A stretch of 64,000 nt of DNA, taken from the NCBI GenBank assembly GCA_021299875.1, contig JAJTEW010000007.1:1-64000 (forward strand), read 5' to 3'. The notes under the pieces were generated by a model. That model made no database searches. It saw only the letters and a list, made by a program, of their open reading frames with translations, and was not told the DNA's origin. Of this stretch, positions 36,932 through 43,348 are shown piece after piece. A program made the translations under genes and the position numbers. The number at the start of each line of letters is the position of its first letter. The stretch's first letter is position 1. Source of the DNA: Comamonadaceae bacterium (lineage in GTDB: Bacteria; Pseudomonadota; Gammaproteobacteria; Burkholderiales; Burkholderiaceae_C).

Positions 36932-36988
36932 GCTGCCGCGCAAGCGGCAGCTTGTCAGCTGCAGCCAGCTTGTGCTGGCCCGCAGCTG
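36932..36988 (+). other. Two stem-loops between binding protein and livF
   Basis: Hairpin 1: GCTGCCGC (36932-36939) and GCGGCAGC (36944-36951) with a GCAA tetraloop. Hairpin 2: outer arms CAGCTGC (36956-36962) and GCAGCTG (36982-36988), inner arms GCCAGC (36964-36969) and GCTGGC (36974-36979). No T-run follows, so they look like message-stabilising or processing structures rather than a terminator. Confidence 0.7.
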
Positions 36989-37006
36989 CCGTACAGGAGA
37001 GATCAA

Positions 37007-37057
37007 ATGAAACCCTTGCGTGCAGCGGTTTCATTTGGCTTGAACCCCAGAATTTGA
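37007..37057 (+). CDS. Possible 16-residue leader peptide before livF
   Basis: CAGGAGAG, an excellent ribosome binding site, sits six to seven bases before an ATG at 37007 that opens a 16-codon frame encoding MKPLRAAVSFGLNPRI. The stop is 13 bases before the livF start. It may be translated as a leader that couples ribosomes to livF, or be a remnant. No amino-acid run suggests attenuation. Confidence 0.35.
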   Translation: MKPLRAAVSFGLNPRI

Positions 37058-37070
37058 AAAGGCACAGTCC

Positions 37071-37880
37071 ATGAGCGACAAAAACATTGTTCTGAACGTC
37101 AATGGCATCGAAGTCATTTACAACCACGTCATCCTGGTGCTCAAGGGTGTGTCCTTGCAGGTGCCCGAGCAAGGCATCGTGTCTTTGTTGGGCGGCAACG
37201 GCGCCGGCAAGACCACCACCTTGCGTGCGATCTCCAACTTGCTCAAGGGCGAGCGTGGCGATGTGACCAAAGGCAGCATCGAGCTGCGTGGCGAGCGCAT
37301 CGAAAACCTCACGCCCGCTGACTTGGTCAACCGTGGGGTGGTGCAGGTCATGGAAGGGCGTCATTGCTTTGCCCACTTGTCGATCGAAGACAACCTGTTG
37401 ACCGGCAGCTACACCCGCACCGACAAGGGCGAAATCGCCGCCAACCTGGACAAGGTCTACACCTATTTCCCGCGCCTGAAAACCCGTCGCACTTCGCAGG
37501 CAGCCTACACATCGGGCGGCGAGCAGCAGATGTGTGCCATTGGCCGCGCCTTGATGACCAACCCCAGCGTGATGTTGCTGGATGAGCCCTCCATGGGTCT
37601 GGCGCCTCAGATCGTGGAAGAGGTGTTCAACATCGTCAAAGACTTGAACGAGAAAGAAAAAGTCACTTTCTTGATTGCTGAGCAAAACACCAACATGGCG
37701 CTCAAGTACTCGGATTACGGCTACATCATGGAGTCGGGTCGCATCGTGATGGACGGCGAGGCCGAAGACTTGCGCTCCAACGAGGATGTGAAAGAGTTTT
37801 ACTTGGGCATGGGCGGTGGTGAGCGCAAGAGCTTCAAGGACGTCAAAAGCTACAAGCGCCGCAAGCGTTGGTTGGCTTGA
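37071..37880 (+). CDS. livF: LIV-type ABC transporter ATP-binding protein LivF
   Basis: A 269-residue ATPase: Walker A GGNGAGKTTTLRAISNLL, signature TSGGEQQMCAIGRALM, Walker B VMLLDEPSMGLAP, and the LivF-style switch EQNTNMALKYSDYGYIMESGRIVMDG. It is the partner of LivG. In contrast to other liv clusters it lies after the binding-protein gene and is separated from it by 150 bases of structured RNA. A C-terminal basic tail (SYKRRKRWLA) is present. Confidence 0.94.
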   Translation: MSDKNIVLNVNGIEVIYNHVILVLKGVSLQVPEQGIVSLLGGNGAGKTTTLRAISNLLKGERGDVTKGSIELRGERIENLTPADLVNRGVVQVMEGRHCFAHLSIEDNLLTGSYTRTDKGEIAANLDKVYTYFPRLKTRRTSQAAYTSGGEQQMCAIGRALMTNPSVMLLDEPSMGLAPQIVEEVFNIVKDLNEKEKVTFLIAEQNTNMALKYSDYGYIMESGRIVMDGEAEDLRSNEDVKEFYLGMGGGERKSFKDVKSYKRRKRWLA

Positions 37881-37934
37881 TGCCTTGTGCCGCCCTCGAA
37901 ACATCCCTCATCGCCAGTGTCCTGAAAGAATCCC

Positions 37935-39197
37935 ATGGCCCATCACCTCGAAGCGTTGGAAACCCGCGCCCCCGAAGTTCGTGAAGCAGCGCTGATGGCC
38001 GCCTTGCCTTCGCAAATTGCGCATGCCCAGAAAAACAGCGCCGCTTTGGCTGACATCCTCAAGGGCATCGATGCCGCCCAAGTGACCAGCCGAGACGCAT
38101 TGGCCCGATTGCCTGTGACACGCAAGTACGAATTGCTGGCGCGTCAACAGGCCCAACGGGCTCAAGACCCCTTCGGCGGTTTTTCAACCATTGGTTGGAA
38201 GGGCATGGTCCGCTATGCGGGTGTGCGCCGTGTGTACCAGTCACCCGGTCCCATCTATGAACCCGAAGGCCATGCCCCCGACTACTGGCGTGCAGCCCGG
38301 GCCATGGCGGCGGCCGGTTTTGAGGCCGGCGATCTGGTCCATAACTGCTTCAGTTACCACCTGACGCCTGGGGCATGGATCATGGAAAGCGGCGCCCATG
38401 CACTGGGCTGTGCAGTGATTCCTGGTGGCGTGGGCAACACCGAACAACAATTGGCGGCTGTGGCCGACCTGCGTCCTGTGGCTTATTCGGGCACGCCCAG
38501 TTTCCTGAAGATCCTGATCGAGAAAGCCGCCGAGGCGGATCTAAAGCTGTCGATCACCAAAGCCCTGGTGTCGGGCGAGGCCTGCCCGCCTTCGTTGCGC
38601 GACTGGTTTACCCAGCAGGGTGTGGCGGCCTATCAGTGCTACGCCACCGCCGATGTGGGCTTGATTGCCTATGAAACTGCCGCGCGAGAAGGTTTGGTGA
38701 TCGACGAGGGTGTGATTGTCGAGATCGTGCGTCCGGGCACCGGAGACCCTGTGTCTGACGGGGAGGTGGGCGAAGTGGTGGTCACGGTGCTCAATCCTGA
38801 TTACCCTTTGATCCGTTTTGGTACGGGCGATTTGTCGGCCATCTTGCCGGGCACTTGCCCCACGGGCCGCACCGCGCAGCGCATCAAGGGCTGGATGGGC
38901 CGCGCCGACCAGACCACCAAGATCCGGGGCATGTTTGTGCACCCCGGGCAGGTGGCCGAGATCGTCAAGCGCTTTCCGGAGTTGACCAAGGCGCGTTTGG
39001 TGGTCACCGGTGAGATGGCCAATGACCAAATGGCCTTGCATGTTGAAACGGCAGGTGTGGCCGACGAGGGGCTCAAAGTCCGGGTGTCTGAGGCGGTGCG
39101 CGATGTCACCAAACTGCGCGGCGAGGTGCACCTGGTGCCACAAGGCACATTGGCCAACGACGGCAAAGTCATTGAGGATGCCCGCAGCTACCAGTGA
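37935..39197 (+). CDS. PaaK-like adenylate-forming protein with altered P-loop
   Basis: A 420-residue protein similar in layout to phenylacetate-CoA ligase: FSTIGWKGMVRYAGVRRVY, then GFEAGDLVHNCFSYHLTPGAWIMESGAHALGCAVIPGGVGNTEQQ, then TGDLSAILPGTCPTGRTAQRIKGWMGRADQTTKIRGMFVHPGQV, and a C-terminal DGKVIEDAR lysine segment. The position of the SSGTTGKP nucleotide loop is taken by QSPGPIYEPEG, so the standard P-loop is missing. It may be a ligase with a modified ATP site or a non-catalytic homologue. It follows livF by 54 bases in the ligase/LIV operon. Confidence 0.8.
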   Translation: MAHHLEALETRAPEVREAALMAALPSQIAHAQKNSAALADILKGIDAAQVTSRDALARLPVTRKYELLARQQAQRAQDPFGGFSTIGWKGMVRYAGVRRVYQSPGPIYEPEGHAPDYWRAARAMAAAGFEAGDLVHNCFSYHLTPGAWIMESGAHALGCAVIPGGVGNTEQQLAAVADLRPVAYSGTPSFLKILIEKAAEADLKLSITKALVSGEACPPSLRDWFTQQGVAAYQCYATADVGLIAYETAAREGLVIDEGVIVEIVRPGTGDPVSDGEVGEVVVTVLNPDYPLIRFGTGDLSAILPGTCPTGRTAQRIKGWMGRADQTTKIRGMFVHPGQVAEIVKRFPELTKARLVVTGEMANDQMALHVETAGVADEGLKVRVSEAVRDVTKLRGEVHLVPQGTLANDGKVIEDARSYQ

Positions 39198-39338
39198 GTC
39201 GGCGGTAGACGGCTGAGCCTGATGGGTCAGAATCCTCAATAAAATCAAGGACAATCAAGGGTTTGTGGCTAAGTGTTTTCCGATAACTCATGGCACGATT
39301 GTGGTTTTACAATCAAGCCACTTTTTAGGAGTTAGTTC

Positions 39339-40325
39339 ATGAAGCAATGGATCGCCTTGGCCACTTTGGCCGCCGTCTCGATGGGCGCTTACGCCCAAGC
39401 CTACCCGGGTACCAAACCGATTTCCATCGTCGTGCCCTTCACGGCGGGTGGCCCTACCGACCGCGTAGCGCGCGATTTGGCCGAAGCCATGCGCAAGTAC
39501 GTGCCCGGCTCCAACTTTGTGGTTGAAAACGCGGCTGGCGCGGGCGGCACGATCGGTGCGACCAAAGTTGCCAAGGCCGCAACCGATGGCCACACCTTGT
39601 TGTTGCACCACATTGGTATGGCTGCGACCCCCGCTTTGTACCGCAAGCTCGGTTATAAAACACTGGAAGATTTCGAGTTCTTGGGCATGGTCAATGACGT
39701 GCCCATGACCTTGGTCGGCAAACCACAGTTGCCCGCCAACACTTACCGTGACTTTGAAAACTACATCCGTGCCAATGCTGGCAAGCTGAACATTGCGCAC
39801 GCAGGTTTGGGTTCTGCCTCGCACCTTTGCGGTTTGCTCTGGCAATCCACCTTGCAGACCAAAGACGCGATGACCACCATCCCGTTTGGTGGCACTGCGC
39901 CGGCCATGACCGCCCTGATCGGCGGCCAGGTCGATGTGATGTGTGACCAAACCACCAACACCACCGCCCAAATCGAAGGCGGTCGCATCAAGGCGTTTGC
40001 GGTCACCACAGCCAAGCCTTTGTCGGGTCACCCTGTGCTCAAACACTACCCCAGCTTGCAAGAGATGGGCCTCAAAGGCTTCAACCTGACCATCTGGCAC
40101 GGTTTGTATGCCCCCAAAGGAACACCCGAAGCCATCACCAAAATCTTGAACGAGGCTTTGAAGAAAGCGCTGAAAGACCCTGATTTCATCAAAAAGAACG
40201 AAGCCTTGGGCGCTTTGGTCGTCAACGACAAGCGCGTTGAGCCTGAAGAGCACAAGAAGTTCGTGGCTGCCGAGATGGTCAAGATCAAGGTCGCTGTGGA
40301 TGCGGCTGGCAAGTACGCTGACTGA
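39339..40325 (+). CDS. Bug-family (TctC-like) solute-binding protein
   Basis: A 328-residue periplasmic receptor with signal peptide MKQWIALATLAAVSMGAYAQ and the family opening YPGTKPISIVVPFTAGGPTDRVARDLAEAM. Bug proteins bind small carboxylates or other anions, usually for tripartite TctAB transporters, but no tctA or tctB is nearby, so it is an orphan receptor. TTAGGAG precedes the ATG. It is separated from the ligase/LIV operon by 141 bases that carry a TACAAT box (39308-39313) and three AATCAAG repeats, so it probably has its own promoter. Confidence 0.92.
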   Translation: MKQWIALATLAAVSMGAYAQAYPGTKPISIVVPFTAGGPTDRVARDLAEAMRKYVPGSNFVVENAAGAGGTIGATKVAKAATDGHTLLLHHIGMAATPALYRKLGYKTLEDFEFLGMVNDVPMTLVGKPQLPANTYRDFENYIRANAGKLNIAHAGLGSASHLCGLLWQSTLQTKDAMTTIPFGGTAPAMTALIGGQVDVMCDQTTNTTAQIEGGRIKAFAVTTAKPLSGHPVLKHYPSLQEMGLKGFNLTIWHGLYAPKGTPEAITKILNEALKKALKDPDFIKKNEALGALVVNDKRVEPEEHKKFVAAEMVKIKVAVDAAGKYAD

Positions 40326-40345
40326 CCCCGGCTCGCCTCCAAACC

Positions 40346-40374
40346 AAAGCCGCTCTTCGAGCGGCTTTTTTTCG
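40346..40374 (+). terminator. Rho-independent terminator after the Bug gene
   Basis: AAAGCCGCTC (40346-40355) and GAGCGGCTTT (40359-40368) pair perfectly around a TTC loop, followed by TTTT. It lies between the convergent Bug and exbD genes and ends the plus-strand transcript. Confidence 0.9.
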
Positions 40375-40387
40375 ACCCACAGGCCTG

Positions 40388-40813
40388 TCAGTTGGCAAAC
40401 TGTTCGTTCCCTACCAGGCCCAGTTGGGTCAGGCCCAAGCGCTGTGCGGTGGTCAGCACCGTCACTGCGGCTTCGTAGCGCGCTTGGCCATGCGCTCGGA
40501 TGTGCAATTGGGGCTGAGGTTGCTGGGCAGCGGCCTGTGTCAGTTGCGCTTCCAATTCTTCGCGGTTGGGGATGGGCTTGCCGTTCCAGCGCCACTGTGA
40601 TTGCGCGTCGATGTCGATGCGAACCACCACGGGGTCTTTGGGCGCAGCCGGGGTGGTGGTGGGCATGTCCAGATTGACCGCGTGCAGTTGTGCCGGAATG
40701 GTGATGATGAGGATGATGATCAAGACCAGCATGACGTCAATCAAGGGCGTGGTGTTGATGTCCATCATCAAGCCGTCTTCATCACTGGGGTCTGTACCCA
40801 ACTGCATGGCCAT
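40388..40813 (-). CDS. exbD: ExbD/TolR-type biopolymer transport protein (second copy)
   Basis: A 141-residue protein with a short cytoplasmic N-terminus, one transmembrane helix after the conserved aspartate (DINTTPLIDVMLVLIIILIITIP) and a periplasmic domain. It works with ExbB as the proton-driven motor for TonB. I used ATG at 40813 (MAMQLGTDPSDEDG), 16 bases after the first exbD stop; a longer frame only extends into that gene. It is the last gene of the tonB-exbB-exbD-exbD group. Confidence 0.92.
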   Translation of the reverse strand: MAMQLGTDPSDEDGLMMDINTTPLIDVMLVLIIILIITIPAQLHAVNLDMPTTTPAAPKDPVVVRIDIDAQSQWRWNGKPIPNREELEAQLTQAAAQQPQPQLHIRAHGQARYEAAVTVLTTAQRLGLTQLGLVGNEQFAN

Positions 40814-40829
40814 AAGGTTTCCTTGAGGT

Positions 40830-41258
40830 TCAGGGGCCGGGGTCAATGACAAAGCCCACTTGGGCAATGCCGGCCTGCTGCAGGGCGTGCATGACGCGAC
40901 CGACCGGTGCATAAGCGCTTTGCGCATCGCCCCGGATCTGGACGTCGGGTTGGGGTTTCATGGCAGCGATTTTTTTCAGCCGCTCTTGCAGGTCGGCCTG
41001 GTTTTGAATCAGGGTGTCGTACACAAAAACCTGACCGGCCTTGTTGACCGAGAGAATCACCGTCTCAGGCCGCGCCTGACGAACCTCGTGTCGCTCTTTG
41101 GGCAAGTCCACCGGGATGGAGGTGGTCACCACCGGGATGGTGATCAGGAAAATGATGAGCAACACCAGCATCACGTCCACCAAGGGCGTGGTGTTGATGG
41201 TGCCGATCACCTCGTCGTCGGGGCCAGTGCCCACGCTGGGGCCCAGTGGCATGGCCAT
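40830..41258 (-). CDS. exbD: ExbD/TolR-type biopolymer transport protein (first copy)
   Basis: A 142-residue paralogue of the downstream gene with the same topology: GTINTTPLVDVMLVLLIIFLITIPVV contains the pore-facing aspartate and the only helix. The periplasmic parts of the two copies differ clearly (this one has PVDLPKERHEVRQARPETVIL). Its start overlaps the exbB stop by one base, so the pair is translationally coupled. Confidence 0.93.
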   Translation of the reverse strand: MAMPLGPSVGTGPDDEVIGTINTTPLVDVMLVLLIIFLITIPVVTTSIPVDLPKERHEVRQARPETVILSVNKAGQVFVYDTLIQNQADLQERLKKIAAMKPQPDVQIRGDAQSAYAPVGRVMHALQQAGIAQVGFVIDPGP

Positions 41259-42031
41259 CAGCGTTGGGCCGAAGCGAGCAAGGCCGCGTGCACATCGGCA
41301 CCGAAAGCGTTGACCTCTTCCATCACCGCTTTGTTGCGCCGCACCAACCAGTTGTAGCCCAAAACCGCAGGCACGGCGACGGCCAAACCAATGGCCGTCA
41401 TGATGAGCGCCTCACCAACGGGGCCAGCGACTTTGTCGATGCTGGCTTGGCCTGACATGCCGATCTTGACCAGTGCATGGTAGATGCCCCACACCGTGCC
41501 AAACAATCCGACAAAAGGGGCCGTAGAGCCGACTGTGGCCAGCACAGCGAGCCCGTCTTGCAGTCGGCTTTGCACTGTGGTCATCGCGCGTTGCAGGCTC
41601 ATCACCACCCAGGCATTGAAGTCCACGGTGTTGTGCAGGCCCGGGTGTTGTGCAGCGCCTTCCAGGCCTTTTTCTGCGATGAAGCGAAACGGGCTGGAGG
41701 CATCGAGTGCATCGGCGGCTTGCCGCACCGATGTGGCCTGCTGGAGGCTGGCCTGAGAGGAGGCCGCCAATTTGAGCAGTTTGGCCTGTTCGAGGTATTT
41801 GGTCACGATCACGAACCAGCTGCCCATGCTCATCAGCACCAAAATCAGCAGGGTGATCTTGGCCACCGCGTCACCTTGTGCCCACAGGGCACCCAAGCCA
41901 TAGGGATTCTCCGGCGTGGTTGCTGCAGTCGAAGTGGCAGCGCTGGGGTTGGACGCCCAACTGGTGGGGGCCATCAGCACGCCCAGGCCAAGCAGCAGAT
42001 GGGCCAGAGTGGTTCTGAAAGGGGTGAACAT
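41258..42031 (-). CDS. exbB: ExbB/TolQ-type proton channel (MotA/TolQ/ExbB family)
   Basis: About 257 residues with an N-terminal signal-like segment ending SWAS, then three helices: LILVLMSMGSWFVIVTKY, a central helix with GSTAPFVGLFGTVWGIYHAL, and LIMTAIGLAVAVPAVLGYNWLVRR. The last two form the proton channel that energises TonB. ATG at 42031 has AAGGA nine bases upstream; ATG at 42058 is an alternative. The stop overlaps the first exbD by one base. Confidence 0.94.
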   Translation of the reverse strand: MFTPFRTTLAHLLLGLGVLMAPTSWASNPSAATSTAATTPENPYGLGALWAQGDAVAKITLLILVLMSMGSWFVIVTKYLEQAKLLKLAASSQASLQQATSVRQAADALDASSPFRFIAEKGLEGAAQHPGLHNTVDFNAWVVMSLQRAMTTVQSRLQDGLAVLATVGSTAPFVGLFGTVWGIYHALVKIGMSGQASIDKVAGPVGEALIMTAIGLAVAVPAVLGYNWLVRRNKAVMEEVNAFGADVHAALLASAQR

Positions 42032-42102
42032 GCGAACGAATCCTTGTGTCTTGGACATGGGTTGGAGCTGGGCCGTTTGAAGGTTTGCAGGTGGGTTTGG
42101 AT

Positions 42103-42822
42103 TTATTCGAGACGCCAGGTGTATTTCATGCTGGCCCAAGCTTGTTCGGGCTTGCCGTCGACCAAAGCGGGGCGGAACTGGCACTTGGACAAGCCTGCTC
42201 TGGCGGCCTCGTCGAGCCGTTTGAAGCCAGAGCTTTTTTCGACCTCAGATTGAATCACTTTGCCATCCACGCCCACCAAGAAGCGCAAGGCGACCGTGCC
42301 TTCTTCTTCCAAGCGGCGCGATGCGCTGGGGTATTCAGGTTTTTCGCATTGGCTGACGTTGACGCCAGCCGCCGTGCGGGTGGGCGCTGGCGCTGTGGCG
42401 CGGGCGGACGCGGCCACAGCAGGCGCTGCTGCGGCGGGCGCCGTCGCAGGCGCGGCGGCGGCCACGGGGGCTGGGGGCGCAGAGGCGTTCAAGCCGGCAT
42501 TGGAAGGTGTGGGGGTGCTGACCGCGGGCAATTCGATGGCCGGCGAAGTGGGGGGCGAAGGCGCTGGCTGCACAGGCTGCGCCGGTGCAGGTTTTGCCAC
42601 CGGTGGCGTCGGCGGTGGGGGCGCAGCAGCGGGTGGTGGCGGCGTTTCACGTGGTGTCTCGGTGAGCAACAGCGCTTGAACCACCGTCGGCATTTTTTGC
42701 ACCACGTCACGCGTCAAGCCCACATGCACAGCCCAAAACAACAGGGCATGCAAAACAACCACCCAAACCCAACCTGCCAGTGGGCGCTTGGGGCGGGTCA
42801 GTTGGAAAGAGGCGGTCTGCAT
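42103..42822 (-). CDS. tonB: TonB energy-transducing protein
   Basis: A 239-residue periplasm-spanning protein: one N-terminal helix (GWVWVVVLHALLFWAVHV, with the TonB histidine), a proline- and alanine-rich rigid stretch (about residues 50-145) and a C-terminal TonB domain with YPSASRRLEEEGTVALRFLVGVDGKVIQSEVEKSSGFKRLDEAARAGLSKCQF. It connects ExbBD to outer-membrane receptors such as the one at 18.5 kb. The start is uncertain: ATG at 42822 fits the family, while the frame is open to 42903. Confidence 0.92.
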   Translation of the reverse strand: MQTASFQLTRPKRPLAGWVWVVVLHALLFWAVHVGLTRDVVQKMPTVVQALLLTETPRETPPPPAAAPPPPTPPVAKPAPAQPVQPAPSPPTSPAIELPAVSTPTPSNAGLNASAPPAPVAAAAPATAPAAAAPAVAASARATAPAPTRTAAGVNVSQCEKPEYPSASRRLEEEGTVALRFLVGVDGKVIQSEVEKSSGFKRLDEAARAGLSKCQFRPALVDGKPEQAWASMKYTWRLE

Positions 42823-42913
42823 GAAGGATGGCCAAGGCTGTGTTCGGCTGTATTTTGCGTGAAAAGCACGGACTTTGACCCCACGGGTTGCAAAGACACT
42901 CACCCAGACTTTG

Positions 42914-43348
42914 TTACGGGGCGCGCCTCATGGAAAAGCCCTCAGCAGCTTGGTTTGTGACCACTCGCTCACCCTGCACCCAACGACCACAATGGCCGTG
43001 CACCGCAGTGCCCAACCAGGTGGCGGCAATGCGTTGCCCGTCGTGCGATTCCTCCATCGTGAACTCGCGACCCTCCAGGTCGGCCACCACCAGGTAGCGC
43101 TGGTTGCCTTGTCGAAGTTCACCGCGCAGACTGCCCAAGTGTTCCGGGTGCGGGGACAAGTTCAGAGCCCATGGGGTGGTTGAACCCGCCATTTGCACGG
43201 TCCATTTGCCCAGCAGCTTGTCAGTCCCTAGCGATTGTCCCGGTGGACAGTCAGGCGGGCTCAGGGCCAGGTGGCATCCGGTCAATGTCAAGGACAGGAA
43301 AAGCAAGGATGCACTGCGGCCCAAGGGGTTGATCCAAAGTCTCATCAT
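42914..43348 (-). CDS. Small lipoprotein of unknown function
   Basis: A 144-residue protein with signal peptide SLLFLSLTLTGC, a clear lipobox (LTGC) giving a lipidated cysteine near residue 25. The mature part has an LGKWTVQMAGSTTPWALNLSPHPEHLGSLRGEL core and ends GFSMRRAP; the G-x-W-x-V pattern and beta-rich composition suggest a small lipocalin-like barrel, but this is a guess. The ATGATG start overlaps the helicase stop by four bases, so it is translated with rep. Confidence 0.75.
   Translation of the reverse strand: MMRLWINPLGRSASLLFLSLTLTGCHLALSPPDCPPGQSLGTDKLLGKWTVQMAGSTTPWALNLSPHPEHLGSLRGELRQGNQRYLVVADLEGREFTMEESHDGQRIAATWLGTAVHGHCGRWVQGERVVTNQAAEGFSMRRAP

Noticed and set aside
39291-39310. 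TGGCACG upstream of the Bug gene looks like the -24 box of a sigma-54 promoter.
   Set aside because: The -12 GC at the correct distance is absent (GT instead), so the -24/-12 pair is incomplete.
42361-42660. Low-complexity glycine/arginine-rich plus-strand frame opposite tonB.
   Set aside because: It is the mirror of the proline- and alanine-rich TonB linker.
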